Below, one piece after another: positions 7,325 to 15,593 of a stretch of DNA of 32,641 bases; within the stretch, counting starts at the first letter, position 1; the number at the start of each line of letters is the position of its first letter. The notes under the pieces were generated by a model. The model was given only the letters and a program-made list of their open reading frames with translations. It did not search any database and was not told the DNA's origin. The stretch lies in the NCBI GenBank assembly GCA_013140775.1, contig JABFSA010000077.1:1-32641 (forward strand), in the 5' to 3' direction. The position numbers and the translations under genes were made by a program. Source of the DNA: Acidobacteriota bacterium. Lineage in GTDB: Bacteria > Acidobacteriota > Vicinamibacteria > Vicinamibacterales > UBA2999.

Positions 7325-9168
7325 TGACGATGGGCTTCAAAGAGCTGATTCGCGAAGCGCGTTACACGGATGCATTGCAGATGCTTCTCGAAATAGTCAA
7401 ACACTCCGAGGATCCCAACGACCTCATTGCCGTTTCACGAAATATCAGCAAGATCCCAGGTTCTTTTTATCGCGAACAGGGGTTTCTTCCGAAGAAGATC
7501 GCCGTCCTCGCAGGATACTCCTGCGACTTCATCACCGCGGTCACACGAACCTATTTGCTTCAGCACAAGATCATCGCGGACTTTCATCAAACGGAATACG
7601 GGCTCTACGAGCAGGCCATCCACTCAAGAGACAAACAGCTCGTGAGTTTCGCCCCAGATCTCTGCTATTTCTGCGTGGGGTCAGACCAGTTGGGTTTCTT
7701 GGATGTTTCCGACGAAATCGCGCGCTGGCGTGCGCTTTGGCAATCTACGTCAGCGCTGCTGAGCTGCGACATCGTGATGAACTCGTTTGAAGAGCCTCTG
7801 CATCGCGTCTTCGGAAACTTTGAGTGCAAATGGCAGCCAAGCGCCTCACACTTCGTTCGCTCAGTTAATGCGCAGCTCGCGCAACTCGCGCCAGGCTCAG
7901 TGCACTTCAATGATGTCAACTTTCTTGCGGGCTATCACGGGCGCAAGAATTGGCGGGATGAGCGGCTGTACGACATGGCGAAAGTGCCTGTGTCGTATGA
8001 CTATCTGTCAGCTTATGCGCGCAACCTCGCGGCAGTCTGTGCAAGCGCCTTCGGCCGCTCGAAAAAATGCCTCGTTCTCGACCTCGACAACACTCTTTGG
8101 GGAGGAGTGGTCGCAGATGACGGCGTCGGGGGAATCCAGATCGGGAACGATTCGGCTGGCGGCGAGGCGTATCTTCGTTTCCAAAGTTACGTTCGCGGCT
8201 TGAAAGATCGCGGCGTGATTCTCGCCGTTTGCAGCAAGAACGCAGAAGGGCTGGCGCGGGAACCGTTCACCGCCCGAGCAGAGATGGTACTCAAGCTCGA
8301 AGACATCAGTTGCTTTGTCGCGAACTGGCGCCCCAAGCCCGAGAACCTGGTCGCCATCTCGCAGCAGCTGGAGATCGGCCTCGACTCCATGGTGTTTGTC
8401 GATGACAACCCCATGGAGCGCGATTACGTGCGCCAGAGCCTGCCTCAGATTGAGGTGGTTGAGCTGGGTGAGGATCCATCGACTTACACTGCAACTCTGA
8501 GTCGAGCTCATTATTTTGAGACGGTCGCTGTGACCGGCGACGACCTGAAGCGCACGGAGCAGTATCGCGGAAATTCGTTGCGACACGAGCTTTTGACAAC
8601 GGTGGGCAATTACGAAGACTTCTTGAAGTCCCTCGAGATGAAGGCTTGTGTTCGCCCTTTCGACCTGGCGAACCTGAGTCGTATTACCCAACTCATCAAC
8701 AAGACGAATCAGTTCAACGTCACAACGAAACGCCGTACTGAGTCGGATGTGTCGAGGATTGTCGGCAATGACGGGTTCATTACGGCTTTTGCGAGATTGA
8801 GCGATCGGTTCGGGGACCATGGGCTGGTCTCCGCTTTCATTGGCGAGATCAGCTCAGGTCGAGAGCTCCGCGTAGACACTTGGCTGATGAGTTGCCGCGT
8901 TCTCAAGCGCGGCCTTGAGTTGTTTCTTTTCCAGGAAATCGTACGCCAAGCGATCAAGAGGCAATTGGTATGTATTCGTGGCCAATACATCCCGACTGCA
9001 AAAAACCAGCTTGTGGAAATGCTCTTCGAAGAGATGGGCTTCTCTCGTGACAGTGACACCCCTGGCGATGGAACTTTCTGGCACTATGATTTGACCGATC
9101 AAACAACGCTTCACACAACCTTCCATCAGACGCTCTGCATCGAACGAATGGAACAGGCGGAAGGATGA
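7324..9168 (+). CDS. FkbH-like HAD-superfamily protein (predicted glyceryl-ACP synthase)
   Basis: The 614-residue protein belongs to the long FkbH family. It has an N-terminal region of about 240 residues, a HAD domain with nucleophile motif DLDNTLWGG (D253/D255) followed by VCSKNAEG and FVDDNPMER, and a C-terminal GNAT-like part (INKTNQFNVTTKR). Family members take the glyceryl group from 1,3-bisphosphoglycerate, dephosphorylate it and load it on a discrete ACP. GTG at 7324 is chosen because AAAGGGG lies about 9 bases upstream; ATG at 7330 is possible. It overlaps the carrier gene before it and the E2-like gene after it (ATGA at 9165). GC content is lower than in the flanks. Confidence 0.88.
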   Translation: MTMGFKELIREARYTDALQMLLEIVKHSEDPNDLIAVSRNISKIPGSFYREQGFLPKKIAVLAGYSCDFITAVTRTYLLQHKIIADFHQTEYGLYEQAIHSRDKQLVSFAPDLCYFCVGSDQLGFLDVSDEIARWRALWQSTSALLSCDIVMNSFEEPLHRVFGNFECKWQPSASHFVRSVNAQLAQLAPGSVHFNDVNFLAGYHGRKNWRDERLYDMAKVPVSYDYLSAYARNLAAVCASAFGRSKKCLVLDLDNTLWGGVVADDGVGGIQIGNDSAGGEAYLRFQSYVRGLKDRGVILAVCSKNAEGLAREPFTARAEMVLKLEDISCFVANWRPKPENLVAISQQLEIGLDSMVFVDDNPMERDYVRQSLPQIEVVELGEDPSTYTATLSRAHYFETVAVTGDDLKRTEQYRGNSLRHELLTTVGNYEDFLKSLEMKACVRPFDLANLSRITQLINKTNQFNVTTKRRTESDVSRIVGNDGFITAFARLSDRFGDHGLVSAFIGEISSGRELRVDTWLMSCRVLKRGLELFLFQEIVRQAIKRQLVCIRGQYIPTAKNQLVEMLFEEMGFSRDSDTPGDGTFWHYDLTDQTTLHTTFHQTLCIERMEQAEG

Positions 9169-10340
9169 GATCAGATTTTGTTCTGCCAGATATCGGACCC
9201 ACGGATCACGCGGACATTGAGGTCGCCCACTGGCATGTCGCAGATAAGGAGTTCGTGCACCTAGATGCCGACTTGGTCGACATCAGCCTGGAAAAGGCGA
9301 TCTTTACCATCAAGTCCGATAGAGAAGGGTACGTGTTGCAGCGTTGCGTGCCACGGGAACTCGTACGGCCTGACCAGGTTCTCGCAACCTATTTTGATGA
9401 GCTGGCCGAACTTGAGCGGGAACTGTTGCTCTTACGACATGAGAGACGACCTCATCTACTCGACTCTGCAGGACCGAAGGTGGTCAGCGGCAGAACCCAC
9501 AAAACTGCTCCCACAACCAAGCGCTCAGAGCGAATCTCGAGACTAAAAGAGGTCGAGATCGAGCGCTTGACCAATGGCCGCCCCGCGAACTTCATGAGCT
9601 CTACGACGGTGGAGTTCCTGAGCAAGGGCATCCGCGACTCACTGCGCGAGAAACGGCTACTCAACGCGCAAGTCTCCCCCTTGATCCTCTTCGAACTCGT
9701 GCGCCTGCTCGAAGCGAACCCGGCCTTCACGGCCTATTATGAAGACGGCAGCATTCACTACTATGACCAAGTGAATCTCGCCGTCGGCGTCGACTTGGGA
9801 AAAGGGCTCAAGGCGCCGGTCATCAAGGATGCCGCGAAATTGTCCGCCGATGAGCTCCATCGCGCCACAATGGACTCGGCGATGGCGTATCTGGAAAACC
9901 GGTTGTCGCTTGAAGATTTCTCCGGGGGCACTTTCACGGTGAGTGATTTGTCAGCGGATGCCGTTTTGCGATTTCACCCCCTCGTCAGCGAGTTTCAATC
10001 ATGCATTCTTGGGGTCGGCGGGGACAAGGGGCTGCCCGGGTTTCCCATGACGCTCACCCTGGGTTTCGACCACCGTGTGTTGTCAGGGCGAGAGGTGGCG
10101 GCATTCCTGAATGCGCTCAAGGGGAAGTTGTTGAGCTATGACACAACATCCAAGGGCACAACAGAGGCAGCCGTCGACACCACCGGACCTGTTGTCGAGC
10201 AAGATCTTTCTTGCGGTCGCTGCTGCATCTCCCTGCGTGCGCTTTATGGCGATTACCGCCGGGATGCGGTGATGCATGTCGTTCTTCAGGAAGATGGGGA
10301 GATAGGCTATCTTTGCTATCGATGCGTGATGGGAAATTAA
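9165..10340 (+). CDS. Lipoyl/E2-type 2-oxoacid dehydrogenase acyltransferase with Cys-rich tail
   Basis: The 391-residue protein has an N-terminal lipoyl-like domain whose acceptor lysine is K44 (ISLEKAIFTIK), a charged linker (about residues 78-130), and an E2 catalytic domain (about 140-322). That domain contains GTFTVSDL and FDHRVLSG; the catalytic His (H303) is kept, but the Asp of the usual HRVxDG is Ser (S307). A C-terminal extension of about 45 residues holds CGRC (C350/C353) and CYRC (C384/C387), which may bind zinc. No E1 or E3 gene is nearby, so it is not part of a normal dehydrogenase complex. E2-like acyltransferases act on glyceryl-derived intermediates in tetronate pathways. Confidence 0.82.
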   Translation: MRSDFVLPDIGPTDHADIEVAHWHVADKEFVHLDADLVDISLEKAIFTIKSDREGYVLQRCVPRELVRPDQVLATYFDELAELERELLLLRHERRPHLLDSAGPKVVSGRTHKTAPTTKRSERISRLKEVEIERLTNGRPANFMSSTTVEFLSKGIRDSLREKRLLNAQVSPLILFELVRLLEANPAFTAYYEDGSIHYYDQVNLAVGVDLGKGLKAPVIKDAAKLSADELHRATMDSAMAYLENRLSLEDFSGGTFTVSDLSADAVLRFHPLVSEFQSCILGVGGDKGLPGFPMTLTLGFDHRVLSGREVAAFLNALKGKLLSYDTTSKGTTEAAVDTTGPVVEQDLSCGRCCISLRALYGDYRRDAVMHVVLQEDGEIGYLCYRCVMGN

Positions 10341-10999
10341 GTTTCGAACATGTGAGGAGGATTATCGCAGGAATTGGCGGCGTCTCGCTGGATGGCGTGA
10401 CAGCTGACACATCCCTGCGCTTACTAGGGTTCACCTCGTCGCTGCCGCTGCTCAAACTGCAGAGCGCGCTCGAAGCCCGCGCGGGACGCGCACTGCCGCT
10501 GCTGGCAGACTCGATGACTGTGGGAGAAGTACTTACTGCGGGAGAAGTACCTACTGCGACGGGCTCGCCGATAGTTGACGAAGAAATCCCTACTCGCCTG
10601 CCAAAGCCGACACTGCGATCTCGCCCACCGGACTTGGGCGCTGAGAGTTTCTTCATCGGCGTGGACATTGAAGAGTTTTCGCAGTTTCCCAAAGCGTCCG
10701 ATCCCGCTAAAGATGATTTTTATTCAGCGCAGTTTACCGAAGAGGAAATCGCGTACGCACTGTTGAGCGCTAACCCGGTTGCCACTTTCTGCGGTCTTTT
10801 TTGCGCCAAGGAATCTGTCAAGAAATCGGCCCCAGATCTCTTGAACCTTCGCATGCGAGAAATCCAGATCCATCATCGTGATGGAAGGCCCGAGGTCGTT
10901 TTGGTGGACCGGAGCTTATCTCACCGCTATCGATTCACACTGGGCGTGAGCCACTCCACGAATTACGCAGTCGCAACGGTGCTTGCGATTCGGATCTGA
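10322..10999 (+). CDS. ACP domain fused to AcpS-type phosphopantetheinyl transferase
   Basis: The 225-residue protein has two parts. Residues 1-70 look like an acyl carrier domain with the phosphopantetheine serine in LGFTSSL (Ser39). Residues 108-225 match holo-ACP synthase: GVDIE with the metal-binding Asp (D115), CAKESVKK with the catalytic Glu (E164), HHRDGRPEV, and GVSHSTNYAVATV near the end. The linker contains an 18-base tandem duplication. ATG at 10322 overlaps the E2-like gene by 19 bases; the frame is open further upstream but inside that gene. It may self-activate and also prime the free carrier encoded at 7070. Confidence 0.78.
   Translation: MRDGKLSFEHVRRIIAGIGGVSLDGVTADTSLRLLGFTSSLPLLKLQSALEARAGRALPLLADSMTVGEVLTAGEVPTATGSPIVDEEIPTRLPKPTLRSRPPDLGAESFFIGVDIEEFSQFPKASDPAKDDFYSAQFTEEEIAYALLSANPVATFCGLFCAKESVKKSAPDLLNLRMREIQIHHRDGRPEVVLVDRSLSHRYRFTLGVSHSTNYAVATVLAIRI
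10522..10557 (+). repeat. Two tandem 18-base units in the ACP-AcpS linker
   Basis: GGGAGAAGTACTTACTGC is followed directly by the same unit with one base changed (T to C). It keeps the frame and repeats the residues GEVxTA in the inter-domain linker. Confidence 0.8.
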
Positions 11000-11058
11000 G
11001 AGGCGGTCCATGAGATCTCACGTATGAATACCGCGTATCCTCAGTGGAGGGGCTGGAG

Positions 11059-11769
11059 ATGAACACGCTGCTCAGGCGGTGTAAGTACTTGGCACGTCGG
11101 GCTATTACACTTTGGAGCGATCTAATGTGTGAGGCAGATGGTCGTTATCTTCAACGGCGACTATCTCGCATCGCCGGCCTGACGATTGCCGACGGAGTGA
11201 TATTCAAAGGACTGCCGTTGATTGAAATTCGCAAAGGCGGACAGGTCTTCATCGGCAAAGGAACGCAGATCAACTCACTGAACGCCGGCTACCATTTCAA
11301 CATGCACAGTCCTGCAAAGTTGGTAGCCGACAGGGAGGGAGCAACTATCAGAATTGGCGAAAACACGAGGCTTCACGGGACCTGCATCCATGCATACCGC
11401 TCGGTCGTGATCGGTAACCATTGCCTTATTGGAGGCAACTGCCAAATCCTGGATTGCAGCGGACACGAGTTGTGTTTCGACAATGTCGAGAATCGAATCA
11501 ACACCACGAGCGATGGCATTCCAGTTGTCGTTGAAGATTGCGTTTGGATGGGTGCGAATTGCATCGTGCTTCCAGGCGTGCGTATTGGTCGTGGGAGCGT
11601 CATTGCGGCTGGCAGCGTTGTCACGCGAGACATTCCTCCCATGGTTGTTGCGGCTGGTAATCCAGCGAAAGTCGTGCAAGCAGATGCTCGGATCTACGCA
11701 GCTAGCCGTCGATTGACCTCTTCCGAGAGCGTGAATCGTACAGAGTTGGTCGGAGGGCAGTTGGTGTGA
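11059..11769 (+). CDS. Left-handed beta-helix (hexapeptide repeat) acyltransferase
   Basis: The 236-residue protein has a helical N-terminus and many hexapeptide-repeat turns ending in IVLPGVRIGRGSVIAAGSVV and AAGNPAKVV, as in the maltose/galactoside O-acetyltransferase group. A likely catalytic His is H136 (DCSGHELC). ATG at 11059 follows GGAGGGG at ideal spacing; the GTG at 11044 is less likely. It is the last gene of the low-GC cassette. Family members acylate sugar hydroxyls, so it is the obvious candidate to pass the cassette's ACP-bound acyl group, or acetyl-CoA, to a glycan. Confidence 0.85.
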   Translation: MNTLLRRCKYLARRAITLWSDLMCEADGRYLQRRLSRIAGLTIADGVIFKGLPLIEIRKGGQVFIGKGTQINSLNAGYHFNMHSPAKLVADREGATIRIGENTRLHGTCIHAYRSVVIGNHCLIGGNCQILDCSGHELCFDNVENRINTTSDGIPVVVEDCVWMGANCIVLPGVRIGRGSVIAAGSVVTRDIPPMVVAAGNPAKVVQADARIYAASRRLTSSESVNRTELVGGQLV

Positions 11770-11814
11770 GTTAGTCATCAGCTGTTCTGCCATCTCGTTC
11801 TGTGTTCGAAGAAA

Positions 11815-11887
11815 GCACTGCAGGCGGCCTGGGCCGAATTGGCGCCCGAAGCGTGCGCTTCGCAATTCGACTCGCTTTGGGCGGACC
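11815..11887 (+). pseudogene. Relic of a glycosyltransferase 3' end (right copy of direct repeat)
   Basis: This otherwise noncoding stretch after the cassette reads KALQAAWAELAPEACASQ in one frame. It aligns with the C-terminus ALRTARTALAPEACVSQ of the glycosyltransferase at 5714-7009, then loses the match through a one-base indel. No 5' part of such a gene is present. Its end runs into the 3' end of the convergent methyltransferase gene. It may be the leftover of a second, related glycosyltransferase gene or a duplication made when the cassette entered. Confidence 0.65.
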
Positions 11888-12501
11888 TAACCAGTGACGC
11901 GACGCTGTGGCTCGAGCCGTGCGATGAAATGCAGCGAACGCCCGAACGCCCAGTTGACGATGCGCGGGTATAACCGCAGATCGATCTTCCAGAACGTCGC
12001 GCCGAGACCGAGCTTTCGGAAGGCCTCTTCCCAGCGTGCGCGTGGCCAGTAGTTGAACGGCAGCACAACGCCGTGACGTGCGTTACCCACCTTATCCATG
12101 AAGCGCAGCGTCGAATTGGCCCACAGCCCTTCGAGCAGATGATCCTTGATGAGCACGGCGGTCCGCGCCACGCGGGCGGCCTCCTTGAGCAGCACCTCGG
12201 GATTGTCGGTGTGATGGAGTACGTCGACCAGCATCACGTAGTCGAAACTGCGATCGGCGTGCGGAATTCGCGATCCGTCGAACGGCTCGACGGCGATGTG
12301 TGTGGATGCGCGGACTAACGTGTCGATCCCTCGTACATCGGCGCGTGCAGCGTCCCGCACGCGACTTGCAAGCCACCCGTCGCCGCTTCCGACGTCGAGG
12401 ACACTGCTGCCGGGCGCGATTAGCCTGCTGAGCTCATCGGCCAAAACGGCCACGCGGCGCCTGTGGACATACCCGCCGTGAACACGATCGGTGAAGGTCA
12501 T
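11887..12501 (-). CDS. Class I SAM-dependent methyltransferase
   Basis: The 204-residue protein has the SAM-binding motif VLDVGSGDG at residues 34-42, then IDTLVR and FDYVMLVDVLHHTDNPEVLLKE, a layout common in Methyltransf_11-type enzymes. ATG at 12501 and GTG at 12504 are adjacent in frame, and the GAAGG element leaves either usable. It starts 10-13 bases after the stop of the glycosyltransferase gene at 12515-13726, so the two form an operon. Substrate unknown; probably a lipid-linked sugar. Confidence 0.85.
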   Translation of the reverse strand: MTFTDRVHGGYVHRRRVAVLADELSRLIAPGSSVLDVGSGDGWLASRVRDAARADVRGIDTLVRASTHIAVEPFDGSRIPHADRSFDYVMLVDVLHHTDNPEVLLKEAARVARTAVLIKDHLLEGLWANSTLRFMDKVGNARHGVVLPFNYWPRARWEEAFRKLGLGATFWKIDLRLYPRIVNWAFGRSLHFIARLEPQRRVTG

Positions 12502-12514
12502 CACCTTCAGGTTG

Positions 12515-13726
12515 TCACAGCTTGCGCCTCATGCCCAGGAGGCTCACAAAGAAACTGGAAAGGAGCGTCTGAAATCCAACCGCCGTTGCGGTGACTCCCG
12601 GAATCACGAAGCGCATGGTGCGCGCGTACTCCAACGCACCGAAGCCTGCTGCTCGCCACTGGTTGACGGCGAGCAGAAGCAACGTGACGCCCGCCAACAT
12701 CAGAATGGTCGCCGCCACGAGCCCGCGCTCCAGATTCACGATCCGGAAGAAGCGGGTCATGTTCCGCCCCTCTGGCAGCAAGCCCTCGCCGATGGCGAAC
12801 GTCTTTGCAAAGATATGAAACAGTATCGACTGATACCCACAGAGAATAGCCAGGCTCGCGAAGAGCAGCGTGTGCGCATCAAAGGTGGCAGGACCAAAGG
12901 TCACACCAGGCAAGGCCAGCCCATAGCCAACAAGTCCAGCCAGTACGAGCAGGACGCCAGGGATCAGGAATAGCCAGCGCGGCGCGTACAGCAGGAAGAA
13001 GCGCAGCGTGCGCCAGCCGTCGCGGAACGTCTTGAGATGCGGGGCGTGAGACTTGCGCCCATCAGGGTGGAGCGTGATCGGCACTTCGGCAATTCGGTGC
13101 TCGTACACGCTCGCCTTGATGATCATTTCGGTGGCGAACTCCATGCCCGTGCAACGCTGGTCAAGCTTGAGGTACAGATCCTTCGTGAATCCACGCAGGC
13201 CGCAGTACACGTCGTGCACCTGCGGTGCCTCGAACCAGCGTCTGACGAGGAAGGAGAACATTGGGTTGCCCCACCACCGGTGCAGGAACGGCATCGCTCC
13301 GGGTTTGACCGTGCCGCCCCCGCCCGGCAGACGGCATCCCTGTACCAGGTCGTACCCTTCTCGCAGTTTCTCAACGAACTTCGGCAGCTCAAGGAAGTCG
13401 TAGCTGTCGTCGGCGTCGCCCATGATCACGTAGCGGCCGCGCGCCGCCGCGATGCCACCCATCAGCGCGTTGCCGTAACCCCGCTGCGATACCGGAATCA
13501 CACGGGCCCCAAGCCGCGTTCCGATCGCCTGGGATCCATCCGTGCTTCCGTTATCCGCGACGATCACCTCACCGGCAATCCCGGATCGCGCGAACGCAGT
13601 CTGGGCCTTCTTTATGCACACCTCCAACGTGTCTGCCTCGTTCAAGCACGGCATGACCACTGAAACCTCTGGGACGGCCACCGACTTTACCGGTGAGGTG
13701 GGCAGGGCAACGCTGGCAGTATTCAT
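12515..13726 (-). CDS. GT2 family polyprenyl-phosphate-type glycosyltransferase with C-terminal membrane segments
   Basis: The 403-residue protein starts with a GT-A domain: VVMPCLNEADTLE, ADNGSTDGS and the metal-binding GDADDSYDF (D104/D106), as in dolichol-phosphate mannose and undecaprenyl-phosphate sugar synthases. Four hydrophobic segments follow from about residue 235. Such enzymes make a polyprenyl-phosphate sugar that a GT-C protein then uses, and a GT-C-like gene is divergent from it at 13974. ATG at 13726 is preferred because GAGGA lies about 9 bases upstream; a longer frame of 12 more residues would run into the promoter. Confidence 0.85.
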   Translation of the reverse strand: MNTASVALPTSPVKSVAVPEVSVVMPCLNEADTLEVCIKKAQTAFARSGIAGEVIVADNGSTDGSQAIGTRLGARVIPVSQRGYGNALMGGIAAARGRYVIMGDADDSYDFLELPKFVEKLREGYDLVQGCRLPGGGGTVKPGAMPFLHRWWGNPMFSFLVRRWFEAPQVHDVYCGLRGFTKDLYLKLDQRCTGMEFATEMIIKASVYEHRIAEVPITLHPDGRKSHAPHLKTFRDGWRTLRFFLLYAPRWLFLIPGVLLVLAGLVGYGLALPGVTFGPATFDAHTLLFASLAILCGYQSILFHIFAKTFAIGEGLLPEGRNMTRFFRIVNLERGLVAATILMLAGVTLLLLAVNQWRAAGFGALEYARTMRFVIPGVTATAVGFQTLLSSFFVSLLGMRRKL

Positions 13727-13757
13727 CGCTGTATCCTCAGGAAGAACCAATCCCCGA

Positions 13758-13774
13758 CGCAAGGACGGTGCCGC
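13758..13774 (-). promoter_or_regulatory. Sigma-54-like promoter for the glycosyltransferase/methyltransferase operon
   Basis: On the minus strand CGGCACCGTCCTTGC matches TGGCAC-N5-TTGC with one mismatch in the -24 element and correct GG-N10-GC spacing. It lies about 32 bases upstream of the ATG at 13726. This is the closest of the four candidates to the full consensus. Confidence 0.5.
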
Positions 13775-13973
13775 GAAACCCGTTTAACAACTCGCACGAA
13801 TACCAGTAAAGTCTCCTTGGATGCGAACTTTTTTCAGCGGGGCAGCCCCATTTCTGACGGCCTAGCTTCCTCTTGGACAGCCGGGCAGAACGGCCAGCGT
13901 GAGCGTCAGCTCGCGACCGATAAGGTGGAAGAATGAGCGTCATCGTGTCCTCAAGGAAAGAGCCGTTGAAGCC

Positions 13974-15593
13974 GTGACTGTCCGGCGTGTCGCAAGGCGC
14001 TTGGCGGTTGTGTGGAGGCGGGCGGCGCACCGGCCGGTAACCGCCGTTGGGTTCCTGGTGACCATCTCGCTTGCATGCGTTCTGGCTTTCACTGCCGCGA
14101 CGGGGCTTCCAGAGCCCGAGGCCCACGACGAACTCTCACAGGTGGTCATGGCGGACATTTTCGCTCATGGCCACTTGTGTCAGACCACACACCCTTTCTG
14201 GCAGCACTTCGAGACATTTCACGTGCTCTCGCAACCCTGCTACCAGGGCAAGTATCCGCCCGGGCCGCCGCTCTTCATGGCTCTTGGGCAGGTTGTCACC
14301 GGGTTTCCGATCGCCGGCGTCTGGATCTCCCTGGCCGTCATGATCATGGCGGTCGGGTACGCGATGTATGCGTGGCTGCCGTCACGATGGGCTCTTCTCG
14401 GAACTGCACTCGTGACGCTGCGGTTTGGGGTTGGTGTGGACTGGGCACACAGTTACTGGGGTGGTACGGTTGCAGCGGCTGGCGGCGCGCTCGTGTTGGG
14501 ATCGGTCAAGTGGCTTACGGCAAGACCGACAGCCCGTGACGGCGCGGCTTTGGGTTTCGGTCTGGTCCTGCTCGCGCTCAGTCGTCCCTACGAGGGACTG
14601 GCATACAGCCTTTCACCAATGGTGTTTCTGGCGTGGCGGCTCTGCCAACCTTGGCCGGGGCGGGGGCGGCTGTGGCGTGCGGGCCTACCCTCCGCAGCCG
14701 TTGTGATCGCTGCCGGCATCGGGTGGTTGGGTTACTACAATTGGCGCGTCACTGGCTTCCCGACCACCCTGCCCTACGCCGTCTACGAGCGTGCATATAG
14801 CGCTACTCCCCTTTTCGTATGGCAGGAGTCTCGCTCTCCAGGCCCTGTTTTCAGACACCAGGAAATGGCGCGGTTCGAGCGGGAGTTCACGATAGCTGGT
14901 TCTGCCCGCACGCGCGCTGGTTGGCCTCGCCAGAAGCTCATCGTTCTGGGGGCAGCGCTGCGGTTTTTTTATCTGACGCCTTTGCTACTACTCGCCGGCG
15001 TCGGACTGATATTTACCCGAAGCCTCTGGCGCGCTTCTTTACCCGCTGCCACGGTGTTTCTGCCCGCGGCGTCTCTGGCGACGGTGCTCGCGGCCTCTTC
15101 AGTGGCAATGTGGTCGGCTTCTGGGCGTTATCTGGCGCCGGCGACGGTGTCGATATTTCTTCTCGTGACGGTTGGCCTGGCGGGGTTGAGCCACCGTCGG
15201 TTGGGCCCTCTTCGCAGCTGGATGGCGGCTGCGGTCGCGGTCATCGTCATCGTTTACGCTGCCTCGGTGTTGCTTATGGCCGCCCGCCACGCCATTGACC
15301 TACGTACTTCGACGGCGTGGTGGACCGCGAAACGTGACATTCGCGAGCAACTATTGCGAACCGACGGCGCCGACCTGGTGTTCGTGCGGTACGTTCCGTC
15401 GCACAGCACATTCCAGGAGTGGGTGTACAACGGCTCCGACATCGATCAACAGCCGATCGTTTGGGCCCGCGAGATTGATCCCGAGTCCGATGCCCGGCTG
15501 CGAGCCTACTTCGGACAACGAAAGGCCTGGGTCGTTGAGGCCGACGAGGCCCCACCGCGGCTGATGTCGTGGCAGCGCCGGGAGCGTGAATGA
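13974..15593 (+). CDS. Polytopic membrane protein, GT-C (GT39/PMT-like) glycosyltransferase candidate
   Basis: The protein of about 539 residues has roughly nine or ten hydrophobic segments. A large loop after the first contains PEAHDE, TTHPFWQHFE and GKYPPGPPLF. An acidic motif in the first external loop is the hallmark of GT-C transferases that use polyprenyl-phosphate sugars. A soluble C-terminal tail follows the last segment. GTG at 13974 is my choice of start; GTG at 13899 would add 25 residues but has no ribosome site. The stop overlaps the next ATG (ATGA). Exact family membership is not certain. Confidence 0.7.
   Translation: MTVRRVARRLAVVWRRAAHRPVTAVGFLVTISLACVLAFTAATGLPEPEAHDELSQVVMADIFAHGHLCQTTHPFWQHFETFHVLSQPCYQGKYPPGPPLFMALGQVVTGFPIAGVWISLAVMIMAVGYAMYAWLPSRWALLGTALVTLRFGVGVDWAHSYWGGTVAAAGGALVLGSVKWLTARPTARDGAALGFGLVLLALSRPYEGLAYSLSPMVFLAWRLCQPWPGRGRLWRAGLPSAAVVIAAGIGWLGYYNWRVTGFPTTLPYAVYERAYSATPLFVWQESRSPGPVFRHQEMARFEREFTIAGSARTRAGWPRQKLIVLGAALRFFYLTPLLLLAGVGLIFTRSLWRASLPAATVFLPAASLATVLAASSVAMWSASGRYLAPATVSIFLLVTVGLAGLSHRRLGPLRSWMAAAVAVIVIVYAASVLLMAARHAIDLRTSTAWWTAKRDIREQLLRTDGADLVFVRYVPSHSTFQEWVYNGSDIDQQPIVWAREIDPESDARLRAYFGQRKAWVVEADEAPPRLMSWQRRERE

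Noticed and set aside
13839..13849. GGGGCAGCCCC hairpin between divergent genes, as a terminator
   Set aside because: Short stem with a minimal loop, lies between two divergent starts, and the T-run is on the wrong side.
13899..13973. Upstream GTG start for the GT-C-like protein
   Set aside because: No ribosome site precedes it, and the added residues are very basic and unlike the family N-terminus; GTG at 13974 is preferred, though not proven.
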